Shown: positions 25,139-33,307 of the stretch, piece after piece | Layout of the letters: each line of letters begins with the position of its first letter | Position numbering within the stretch: position 1 is the first letter of the stretch | Source: Prevotella sp. | GTDB taxonomy: Bacteria > Bacteroidota > Bacteroidia > Bacteroidales > Bacteroidaceae | NCBI GenBank assembly: GCA_022511065.1 | Contig: JAFLSG010000010.1 | Span: 1-52,538 of the forward strand | Direction of reading: 5' to 3' | DNA length: 52,538 bases | Notes under the pieces: model-generated | Database searches by the model: none | Told to the model about the DNA's origin: nothing | The model's input: only the letters and a program-made list of their open reading frames with translations | Translations under genes and position numbers: made by a program

Positions 25139-25975
25139 TTACCAATCTAAAATCTCTTTTCCGTTCTCGAAGTGGAAAAAATCAACAATCTTTGAAAAAC
25201 TTTCTTCCGTGAATTGCTGTGCTTTCGATTCTAAAAAGCACAAAGGAACTTCACCGATAAACGATGCCCAACGGGAATAACTGCTGAATGGGCCGATGAT
25301 GCGGTCGCAAACGCTTAACGTATAAAGGTCGAGAATAGCTCCTGACGGCTCTTTCCCGAAACGGCGACAATCGCAATCCTTAAACCAATTAAGGTCAAAA
25401 CTCTCGTTACTGCTAATGAAGAAGGCTACTCTCCTTTCCTTATAGAGTTCTTTTACTCGAAGCATGAATTGATGATATTCTTCGAGCTCATAGAAGAAGC
25501 GCCCATCGTTCCATGTGGCATAGTCGCCGCGGCGGATATGCACACCGACCACCAATTCGGCTGTCTGCCTCATTTCTGCAACCAATCCCTCTGCCTTCTG
25601 CATAATTTCCTCTTTCGGGCGGAATATTCTTTGGAGCTCTTTTTTCGTTTGCGCCAAATAACGAGTGTCGGTGCGTGTCTGCCATCCCTTGGTGCAACCG
25701 AAGAACTTAAAGATTTTGTCCCATCGCTTATTATGGGTAACTTTCCAGGTTAGCCCCTTATAATTATTCCATCCATTACCCCTTTCCAAATACCATTTGT
25801 GCCATAGCGGAAACCAAATGTATTTGGAATGAAGCAGATCCGGGAAGTCTTCTATCGTCCAGTCGTAGAAAAGGATAACCATTTTCTTGCGCTCTGCAAC
25901 ACATTGTGCGACGGATGCGACATAAGTCCACAGTCGATTGCAGGTCTGTCCGGGGGCATCACAAATGATTCTCAT
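25139..25975 (-). CDS. GT11-like (alpha-1,2-) fucosyltransferase
   Basis: A 278-aa soluble transferase. The GDP-fucose binding motif of family GT11 is visible as VVGVHIRRGDYATW, with the N-terminal MRIICDAPGQTCNRLWTYVA replacing the usual gGLGNQ loop, and CDRIIGPFSSYSRWASFIGE near the end replacing the typical second motif. It would use GDP-L-fucose, whose pathway genes (manC, gmd, fcl) are in this window. The atypical N-terminal loop leaves the linkage uncertain. It has its own consensus promoter and is co-transcribed with the acyltransferase at 24122. Confidence 0.8.
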   Translation of the reverse strand: MRIICDAPGQTCNRLWTYVASVAQCVAERKKMVILFYDWTIEDFPDLLHSKYIWFPLWHKWYLERGNGWNNYKGLTWKVTHNKRWDKIFKFFGCTKGWQTRTDTRYLAQTKKELQRIFRPKEEIMQKAEGLVAEMRQTAELVVGVHIRRGDYATWNDGRFFYELEEYHQFMLRVKELYKERRVAFFISSNESFDLNWFKDCDCRRFGKEPSGAILDLYTLSVCDRIIGPFSSYSRWASFIGEVPLCFLESKAQQFTEESFSKIVDFFHFENGKEILDW

Positions 25976-25992
25976 AATGTTTTATTTGGTGG

Positions 25993-26024
25993 CAAAGATA
26001 GATTTTTTTGCTGAATCTTGCAAA
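25993..26024 (-). promoter_or_regulatory. Promoter of the fucosyltransferase-acyltransferase operon
   Basis: On the minus strand, TTTG (CAAA at 26021-26024), 20 bases, then TATCTTTG (CAAAGATA at 25993-26000) gives a full match. The predicted leader is only about 10 bases. Confidence 0.78.
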
Positions 26025-26041
26025 TGTAAAGGTGATTTTAG

Positions 26042-27022
26042 TTATCGGTGTACTCTTTTACCCATAATAATTGGACAGTATTTCTCGAGAAACATATTGA
26101 TGGGTATAAAAAGTAACATTATTAGGAGTGAGTACAATAAAACATTATAGTCGTTAATGCTGACGTTGTGTAGACGCATAAAATCCATAATAATACTATT
26201 ATGGAAGCCTAATATAACAATACTTCCCACAGATAGGGTTCTCAAATATTTATTTGTATTGAAATATCGTTCAGACAATATCGCCATTGTATAAACGACA
26301 TACGTTCCTGCTATTCCACCTATTATTGCTAATATTAAGTATCTGCCATAAGTATTTAAATACATATAGAAGATCCAGTTAAACCTACCGACAATGATTA
26401 ATATGAATAAATTTATACCAGTAAGAGCAAAAGTCTTCCAATTTAGATTTATATTGTTCAATTTATCGATGTACTGACGTAAAAAGATTCCAAACCAAAA
26501 GAAAGGGTATGCAACCGTGACACTAAAGATGGAATTGCCTGGAGTTATACCATTCTTAGTTAGAAATACTGCTGTAATAGGTAACAATACCAAAAGTATT
26601 CTCAAAATTTGTTTAGGAAGAATTTGCCACATGAACTTTAAAACGAACAAGGTGTATATGTACCAACACGCTCCTAAACCACCTCCACAATTGACGCCTT
26701 GCATTCCGATTAAAGCATTGGGAAATCTGCTCAGGCTTTTTATATTAAACGATATTTCTGAGTGTGTAAGACAATCCCATATATATATTATCACCATTAT
26801 AATGAATACTGGGATGATGAGATTGAATATGCTTTTGTTTATGAAAGTATTGAAATCACGTTCCTTAGAAGAAAGGATACCAGAAACAATGAAAAACAAT
26901 GGAACATTAAAGGCATATATATAGGATGAATATGATGGAAAGAAATGCCCTAACACAATAAAATACAGACCGTATACTTTCATATAGTCGATCCAAATGT
27001 AATGTTGTTTATTTTGAGGCAT
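26042..27022 (-). CDS. Membrane acyltransferase, family 3
   Basis: A 326-aa integral membrane acyltransferase: HYIWIDYMKVYGLYFIVLGH, YAFNVPLFFIVSGILSSKER, and about ten hydrophobic helices. It is the most AT-rich gene of the window by eye (rich in Ile, Asn, Tyr, Phe), unlike its neighbours, suggesting separate acquisition. It is the last gene of the long exopolysaccharide operon, 3 bases after the flippase gene. Confidence 0.88.
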   Translation of the reverse strand: MPQNKQHYIWIDYMKVYGLYFIVLGHFFPSYSSYIYAFNVPLFFIVSGILSSKERDFNTFINKSIFNLIIPVFIIMVIIYIWDCLTHSEISFNIKSLSRFPNALIGMQGVNCGGGLGACWYIYTLFVLKFMWQILPKQILRILLVLLPITAVFLTKNGITPGNSIFSVTVAYPFFWFGIFLRQYIDKLNNINLNWKTFALTGINLFILIIVGRFNWIFYMYLNTYGRYLILAIIGGIAGTYVVYTMAILSERYFNTNKYLRTLSVGSIVILGFHNSIIMDFMRLHNVSINDYNVLLYSLLIMLLFIPINMFLEKYCPIIMGKRVHR

Positions 27023-27025
27023 AGC

Positions 27026-28579
27026 TTATGATATTTTAAAACGTGAGAGTTTATTGTATAGAGTGGGTTTGCGGGCAATGAAATATTTCATGCCATGCGT
27101 GATTATAAACATTGCAAAGAAGTAAGCTGTAAGCAATGAGACATACACAACGATGCCGTAGCTGATAAGTTTGGTGAAAGTGTTTGCATATGGTTCAATA
27201 AATGTCTCTTTCAGCATTATGGCAATACCGCAGAAAATAGCAAAGATTAGGTAGTATTCTGCCATGCCTTTCCAATAGGAAGAAACTTTTTGCTGAAGAC
27301 CTTTTGTGAATAGGAAATACGGTTTCCAGAAGATGGCAATGAAGAACACGCTGATGATTTTTCCAGCCAAGATGCCTACGATACCCCAATAGGGGGCGAG
27401 ACAAAGTGTGACGGCCAGATTGACAAATAATTCTACCCATGCCGCCCAGACATCAGAAAACAGGCCACAAGCGGATATATACATCTCAACAACCCCACGG
27501 GAGAGCATGATGAAGATATTGAAGATAAGTAGATAAACAATTAGGTCACTTAGTCTATACTCCTCTCCAAGCCAGCAGCAGATAAACGGTTGCATGAACA
27601 TCAGGAATCCATATACGATGATACCCACGATGAAGAATCTAATCGCTGTCAGTTCCCAAAAAACTTTCATTGTGTTCTTTTCATTTCCTTCAGCGATAAG
27701 ATTGCCGACTCCTGCATTCATACCATCACTAAGAATATTCACCAAATAATTGAGTTTGTTGATGATGATCATGTAGTTGCCATAATAGGCAACCATTTTC
27801 AACGACACGAATGCAAAGATTAGGATTTCGTCACTGCGATATAGGATGAAGTTTTTCAGTTTCTGGATGAATACTTGACGCGTCTTTCGCAAGACTTCCG
27901 GGTATTTCTTGAGCAGTTTCCTACCTTCCTTTGTGCTGATCTTTAGCCAAGCATATTCCTTGTTGATGCGGTAGTTAAATATGATGCAGCCGATGACTGT
28001 GAATATCAGTCCGACAAGCACCCATAGATAAAGATTCTTATAGTAATAAGCAAGAAGAATTTGGATGAGGCTTTGAACAATTCCAATGGACTGAAAATAC
28101 CCATTTACCACATATTGCTTTTGATTTGCCGATACTAATAGCTGCCGGTAGTTGATAAGGTAGCCAACCATGGACGAGGCTAAAAAGGAATAGAAAGCAA
28201 AATATACGATGAATAGTCCCATTGGCAAGTCCTTGAACATCAATGGGAAGAATAGGCTTACGATGAATCCTGCCAATCCAATGAGCCACCCGATACTTTG
28301 GTAAAGAAAGGCAAGGACAGACATGACTTCGTTAATTTTCTCATGATTGTCTTCCTGTAGTGGCTTGTAAAGAAAGTATGTGATACTTGTTCCTATGCCC
28401 AATTCCGCAACATTCAGAAAACTCAGAATATTCTGGAGCGTGCCTGTCAAACCGATGAACTCATCACCCAAACAGTCAAGAAAAATCTTGCGGGAGAAGA
28501 ACGCAAGGAATAAGGAAAGGAAATAGAATATCATTCCCACCTTGATATTCATTACGCTTCTGTGTACCCGATTGCTCAT
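27026..28579 (-). CDS. Polysaccharide flippase (Wzx-like)
   Basis: A 517-aa membrane protein of the MOP/Wzx superfamily with about 12-14 hydrophobic helices: GMIFYFLSLFLAFFSRKIFL at the start, then FIGLTGTLQNILSFLNVAEL and GIGTSITYFLYKPL, typical of Wzx. It would flip the undecaprenyl-linked repeat unit across the inner membrane. The start codon overlaps the stop of the GT2 gene by one base (TGATG). It fits a Wzx/Wzy-type pathway with the polymerase and chain-length genes of the same operon. Confidence 0.92.
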   Translation of the reverse strand: MSNRVHRSVMNIKVGMIFYFLSLFLAFFSRKIFLDCLGDEFIGLTGTLQNILSFLNVAELGIGTSITYFLYKPLQEDNHEKINEVMSVLAFLYQSIGWLIGLAGFIVSLFFPLMFKDLPMGLFIVYFAFYSFLASSMVGYLINYRQLLVSANQKQYVVNGYFQSIGIVQSLIQILLAYYYKNLYLWVLVGLIFTVIGCIIFNYRINKEYAWLKISTKEGRKLLKKYPEVLRKTRQVFIQKLKNFILYRSDEILIFAFVSLKMVAYYGNYMIIINKLNYLVNILSDGMNAGVGNLIAEGNEKNTMKVFWELTAIRFFIVGIIVYGFLMFMQPFICCWLGEEYRLSDLIVYLLIFNIFIMLSRGVVEMYISACGLFSDVWAAWVELFVNLAVTLCLAPYWGIVGILAGKIISVFFIAIFWKPYFLFTKGLQQKVSSYWKGMAEYYLIFAIFCGIAIMLKETFIEPYANTFTKLISYGIVVYVSLLTAYFFAMFIITHGMKYFIARKPTLYNKLSRFKIS

Positions 28580-29751
28580 CAGCTGTTATGCTCTGTATGA
28601 ATAAAATCCGTGTTCTTGCGATCCATGTGCAGAATGTTCTTCAGCATTCGGAGTACAAGTCCTGGGATAGCAAGCACTTTGGTGAAAGAACGGAAGCGGA
28701 GTTGAGATGGTAGGGCGATGAAAAGTGCAATAGCCAATAGTCCCAATAAAGCCCACCATTTATCGGACCAAACAGGAACAATCAATGTCATGACTACGGA
28801 GATACCTCCCAACAAAACGATAAGGATGGAGCGGGGGATAAGCGCCTGTTGAATCGTCTTGTCGATAAAGTTGATTTTGCCGTGGATGATGGCATTCGGG
28901 ATCTTGGGTAATTGGCTGAGCAGACTCTGCACTTGTGCGGTCATCCAGCGCATCCGTTGGCGTTGGAAATTGTCCTGACTACTTACTTTTTCATCAAAAA
29001 CATGAATGTCTGGCGCATACTTGATGAATACTTCTTGATGGAGTAGGAGGGCTTCCATTTCGCGGTCTTCTCCTGCCGTGCTCAGTTGGAAGACATTCTT
29101 TTTGAACAATTCATAATCGAAGCACATTCCAGAACCGATGAGAGCAGATGACAACCCCAGTCGGTTATGGGCTTTGCGGAAGATAGTGTTATTGATTTCC
29201 TCGCTGGCTCCATCAAGAACTGCCACATCATTGTTGGAGTTTTTGGCACAACGATGGCATTGGATTGCATCATAAACGGAGCATAACACGTTCAGCTGCG
29301 ACAGGAATTCTGGGCGGACAACATTGTCTGCATCAAGGATGACCACATTGTCGAATTTTCCTTTTACCTCGTTGATGGCATACTGCATCGCCTTTGCCTT
29401 GGAACTTTTCTCAAAGGTTGGGGTCAGCAAGGTGATGGGAAGTGTGCGCAAATAGTCATTGGTTTCCGGTTGCATGTGGTCGGATATAACCACGAGCGTA
29501 TAATGGGAAGCGGGATATTGCTGCATGAGGAAATGCTCCACAGCATTGATAATGACGCGGTCCTCATTGTAGGCAGGATAGAGAATAAGGAACTTGTTCA
29601 ATTTATTGCTGAGTGCCGAAACTTGCGCAGCAACCAAGTCTTCCTTGTCATAGAAGAGGGAAATGATGGCGAAGAACACGACATAGGCTACCGAACCAAA
29701 TATAATGCCCCAAAGGGTTATGTCAATGATATGCAGAATAGTCCAAATCAT
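28579..29751 (-). CDS. Cellulose-synthase-like membrane GT2, twin 1
   Basis: A 390-aa processive-type GT2. One N-terminal membrane helix (about 8-30) and one or two C-terminal ones surround a cytoplasmic GT-A domain: LILYPAYNEDRVIINAVEHF, D-x-D in VVILDADNVV, the base motif STAGEDREMEAL and QRQRMRWMTAQ (Q-x-x-RW). It is paralogous to the next gene upstream along its whole length and overlaps it by 4 bases (ATGA). Such enzymes make beta-linked chains or add a sugar to a lipid-linked acceptor; the donor is unknown. Confidence 0.9.
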   Translation of the reverse strand: MIWTILHIIDITLWGIIFGSVAYVVFFAIISLFYDKEDLVAAQVSALSNKLNKFLILYPAYNEDRVIINAVEHFLMQQYPASHYTLVVISDHMQPETNDYLRTLPITLLTPTFEKSSKAKAMQYAINEVKGKFDNVVILDADNVVRPEFLSQLNVLCSVYDAIQCHRCAKNSNNDVAVLDGASEEINNTIFRKAHNRLGLSSALIGSGMCFDYELFKKNVFQLSTAGEDREMEALLLHQEVFIKYAPDIHVFDEKVSSQDNFQRQRMRWMTAQVQSLLSQLPKIPNAIIHGKINFIDKTIQQALIPRSILIVLLGGISVVMTLIVPVWSDKWWALLGLLAIALFIALPSQLRFRSFTKVLAIPGLVLRMLKNILHMDRKNTDFIHTEHNS

Positions 29752-30890
29752 TTCTTTCTCCCTCCCAAATTAGCGCGAATTTTTTTCCAAAGACTACGGA
29801 AAGGCGATTGCAGGAATGTGTCGTCCCACATTTCATCTATCAGATAGTTCGGAGTTGCCAAGGCAAAGCAGAACAGGGCAATTGCCAACAGAATCCACCA
29901 CTTGACAGCCAATGTCAGATATACAAAAGGAAGACCAGCGCTCATTAATAAGAGAATAGCCACCATCGTTGTTCTGGGAAGCAACATCCATTGGATAATC
30001 TTGTCTGCCAGATCATACTGCTTTCTGAAGATGGCTCCGGGCAGGAACTTTATGTTGCGGAAAAGATTTTGGAATTGTCTGGTTGCCCAACGGCCACGCT
30101 GTTGGTTTAGCTTGGCAGTAGTTCGTTTCTTCTCTCCATAGACATAAATGTTATCAAAATAGTCAATGTAGATTCCTTGCCGAAGAAGAAGTCCCTCTAA
30201 CTCCTTATCTTCACCGGCTGTTTTAGTCTTCATGACATTCGACTTAAACCATGCATAGTCAAATGCAGTGCCGGAACTTGTCAATGCAGAGGACAATCCT
30301 AAGTTGATGTGTCCTTGCCTAAAAATGGAGTTGTTGATTTCTTCAAAAACGGCATCCAAGCGTGCTGCAAACGTGTCACGATTTCTGGAGAGGCGGTGTG
30401 TCTGAATAGCTTTGGTCGCCGCTATTTCATAAGCGTCATTGACCTTTGCAAGGAAATCCTGCTCAACAATGTTGTCAGCATCTAATATCAAGGCGATATC
30501 ATAAATCTTGAATGCGGGGAGATTCAAGATGGCATATTGGAGCGATTTTGCTTTGGTGCTTTCTGCAAAATTTGGGGTTAGGAGCGTAACGGGGTATTGG
30601 GCTAATCGCATATTGGTCATCTCACTTTGATGGTCGGAAATAACCACCACGTCGAACATACGTTGCGGATAGGCTTGTCCAAGAATGGATGCCACCGTAT
30701 ATTCAATGACCTCATCTTGCTTGTAGGCAGGAATCAAAATCACGAAGCGCTTTTGCTTTCTTGATTTGGGGACTTCATGCTTACGGCCGAAAAACGAAGC
30801 AACGGCGAAAACACCTAAATATATAACAGTGAGCGCAACTGTGGCGAACAGCAGCCAGTCGATGACGAATAATATGCTCCAGAAATCCAT
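29748..30890 (-). CDS. Cellulose-synthase-like membrane GT2, twin 2
   Basis: A 380-aa enzyme of the same build as twin 1: an N-terminal helix, VILIPAYKQDEVIEYTVASI, D-x-D in IALILDADNI, TKTAGEDKELEGLLLRQGIY, then NQQRGRWATRQ and C-terminal helices. Both share the stretch pattern NN-(T/S)-IFR-x-(A/G)-H-x-(R/N)-LGLSSAL. It lies 19 bases after the GT2 at 30910. The two could work as a pair on the same polymer or have diverged in donor use. Confidence 0.9.
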   Translation of the reverse strand: MDFWSILFVIDWLLFATVALTVIYLGVFAVASFFGRKHEVPKSRKQKRFVILIPAYKQDEVIEYTVASILGQAYPQRMFDVVVISDHQSEMTNMRLAQYPVTLLTPNFAESTKAKSLQYAILNLPAFKIYDIALILDADNIVEQDFLAKVNDAYEIAATKAIQTHRLSRNRDTFAARLDAVFEEINNSIFRQGHINLGLSSALTSSGTAFDYAWFKSNVMKTKTAGEDKELEGLLLRQGIYIDYFDNIYVYGEKKRTTAKLNQQRGRWATRQFQNLFRNIKFLPGAIFRKQYDLADKIIQWMLLPRTTMVAILLLMSAGLPFVYLTLAVKWWILLAIALFCFALATPNYLIDEMWDDTFLQSPFRSLWKKIRANLGGRKK

Positions 30891-30909
30891 ATTTGCGAAA
30901 GAAGATAGT

Positions 30910-31800
30910 TTAATGGTTATGGGTTGATGGTTTTATGAAGTCACGCACTCCTTGGATAGTTGCTCTAAGGAGTTCGTTTTTTCTTGAAAAGGCATATTTA
31001 AGAGTGTCCCTCAAAGAAACCAATCCAATTAAATATATGTATGATAAATACTTATGGATGCCGTAGAAATTACGTTGAACCAACAATAGGCGGTTGCGGG
31101 TGATATAGTAAGTGCGGAGTGGGCTGTTCTGTCCAGTGGACTGGCTTTCCTTGTGATAGATGGTACATGCAGGGATATACCATATCTCGTATCCTGCCCG
31201 GGTGAACATCATTGACCAGTCCAACTCTTCGTAATATAGGAAATAGCATTCCGGCATTAGCCCTACTTTGTCAATCGCCTCTCGCTTAATCATCATGGCA
31301 GCACCGTGGGCATAAGGAGTGGGGTGGGGAATATCATGCTGTCCTCTATCTTCCTCTCCAAACCCAATAGCTTTGTTTCGAATTGTGACACTTGACAATG
31401 GGGTATAGCCTGCAAACTGTATTGGATTTGTTCCCCATGCAAAACGAATTTTTGGACATACGATGGCAATTTGGGGAGAGGAGGCGAGTTTGTCAATCAG
31501 TGGTTGTACTTGGAAATCTTTAAAAATTGTGTCATTGTTTATCAAAAAGAGATATTTCCCTTTTGCTTCTTTGATTCCCAAATTATTACCACCTGCAAAT
31601 CCTAAATTTTTCTCACTTCTGATTGTCCTTACCCTTGGAAATCGCTGTGAGATTATACTTGCTTCGTCTTTTTTGGAGGCATTATCTACCACAATCACCT
31701 CCATTTTTTCATTGAAGGGGATGGACTCAATCAATGCACAGGTGTCATTTAACCCATTATAATTGACTGTGATGATAGATAATTCATACTCTTGATGCAA
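30910..31800 (-). CDS. Glycosyltransferase family 2 (rhamnosyltransferase-like)
   Basis: A 296-aa GT-A fold enzyme: ELSIITVNYNGLNDTCALIE, VIVVDNASKKDEAS, the NLGFAGGNNLGI loop, the metal site YLFLINNDT and the acceptor motif CYFLYYEELDWSMMFTRAGY. This set is typical of rhamnosyl/N-acetylglucosaminyl GT2 enzymes of O-antigen loci; the donor remains unassigned. It overlaps the polymerase gene by 17 bases on the same strand. Confidence 0.9.
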   Translation of the reverse strand: MHQEYELSIITVNYNGLNDTCALIESIPFNEKMEVIVVDNASKKDEASIISQRFPRVRTIRSEKNLGFAGGNNLGIKEAKGKYLFLINNDTIFKDFQVQPLIDKLASSPQIAIVCPKIRFAWGTNPIQFAGYTPLSSVTIRNKAIGFGEEDRGQHDIPHPTPYAHGAAMMIKREAIDKVGLMPECYFLYYEELDWSMMFTRAGYEIWYIPACTIYHKESQSTGQNSPLRTYYITRNRLLLVQRNFYGIHKYLSYIYLIGLVSLRDTLKYAFSRKNELLRATIQGVRDFIKPSTHNH

Positions 31801-33307
31801 GCTTCTTCTCGAGTTTTAGGCGCTTCTTTTCTTCTTGCTCTGCGAATCGTTTCTCTTCCATTTCTACCCAAGCGGGTTCTATGTATGGCAAAATATAGAC
31901 AATGGCAAGTCCTCCATAAAAAATCAAGCAGTTAGGGAACTGCATTAAGACTTGGTTACCATAGCCGCCTAATTGAATGGCTGCAAACGCACCGCATAAT
32001 CCAGCCCCGACTCCCATTAGTGACCTGTTTTTGATCTTTGTGAATACAACCCAACATCCCCCCAAGAACATAATGATTGTCAAAATAACAAAGGTGGTAA
32101 TGCCGATTGGACCCGTATGCACCCAGATAAATACATACTCAGAGTCAGGAGGGATTGTAGATAACTTTTTATACTTGTTATTGGCAGGTACGTTATCATA
32201 ACTGACTCCCAAGCCAAGCCCCCAAGGAGCATCTGCAATATATTTTTTTATTGCTGCCTGGTTGATATCACGAACATTGGCAGACGCATCATCTTTGTTG
32301 AATGCCGAACGCATTCGGCGAATCTGAGAGTTGCCTTGCCCGATGTCTGTAAAAATGAGAATTGACATAAAAAATCCAAAGACAATGGCAACAGGAATTG
32401 CGATTTTAAATGATTTGGACAATACAATGAAAACGGCAAACCCCGCAATCAAACAAAACATAGCAGTTCGCGTTCCTGAAGCAAACATTCCCCATGTCAC
32501 AAGCAGACCTGTTATAAGAAAAAAATACTTATCCTTTTTTATTTTTGACGTAATTCCCAATACATAAAATGCAACTGCTGCGGCAGAGGCATTACACCCA
32601 TAGTTTGCAGCATCACTAAAGGTAGAAAAATATCGGGTAATACCATTTACCATATGGGTTGTTCTACCAAGTGTCTCCATCCAGATATTCTCTGCGGCAG
32701 TAAAACCGATATGTTGTTGTTGCCACGTCCAGTAAACTGAAAACAAAGACAATATCGCCCAAATTTTCAGATACTTTAATAATCTTTCTGGAGTCGTAAT
32801 GTATAATGTAAAAATTAGAAAAGCATACAATAATTGGAAAGCCATCATACGGGCTCCTGTGTACCACCCGCCAACATCAATCCCCAAATTGCAAGTGTCA
32901 TTTAAAACTTCCAATGTGCAAAACCCACACCACGCAAGAATTGAAATCAACATTAGATTGCCTGTACGTTCAAAATGGGGAGCTTGTCTGGCATCAACAA
33001 TTGCAATTAATAATAGGATGATTTCCAATAGTTCATTATATATAGACATTGGAATGCCTTGGGGAAGCATATTTTGCTTTCCTAAAAACTGGAGGAAATA
33101 GTTCGTGAAGATAAGAACCCAAAATGTCAGCATCTGCCAATTAAATGCTGCATAAACAATAGGGACTGCTAAAGGAATCAAACAAATGATGGCAAATGCA
33201 TTAAACCCTGCTGTAATGAATTGGTAAATAGCCAGCAAAAACAGGAGAAAGAGTAATAATACTCTTCCTCCATTTTCTTTGGAATATGTTGCAAAGCTGT
33301 TCGTCAT
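31784..33307 (-). CDS. O-antigen polymerase/ligase-family membrane protein (Wzy-like)
   Basis: A 507-aa protein with about 11-12 hydrophobic helices and a large periplasmic loop around residues 330-400 (WGLGLGVSYDNVPANNKYKK and SEYVFIWVHTGPIGIT), the arrangement of the Wzy_C / O-antigen ligase family. Expected role: polymerisation of repeat units in the periplasm. The last 30 residues are charged (EEKRFAEQEEKKRLKLEKK), presumably cytoplasmic. It starts directly after the stop of the chain-length gene. Confidence 0.85.
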   Translation of the reverse strand: MTNSFATYSKENGGRVLLLFLLFLLAIYQFITAGFNAFAIICLIPLAVPIVYAAFNWQMLTFWVLIFTNYFLQFLGKQNMLPQGIPMSIYNELLEIILLLIAIVDARQAPHFERTGNLMLISILAWCGFCTLEVLNDTCNLGIDVGGWYTGARMMAFQLLYAFLIFTLYITTPERLLKYLKIWAILSLFSVYWTWQQQHIGFTAAENIWMETLGRTTHMVNGITRYFSTFSDAANYGCNASAAAVAFYVLGITSKIKKDKYFFLITGLLVTWGMFASGTRTAMFCLIAGFAVFIVLSKSFKIAIPVAIVFGFFMSILIFTDIGQGNSQIRRMRSAFNKDDASANVRDINQAAIKKYIADAPWGLGLGVSYDNVPANNKYKKLSTIPPDSEYVFIWVHTGPIGITTFVILTIIMFLGGCWVVFTKIKNRSLMGVGAGLCGAFAAIQLGGYGNQVLMQFPNCLIFYGGLAIVYILPYIEPAWVEMEEKRFAEQEEKKRLKLEKKLASRV

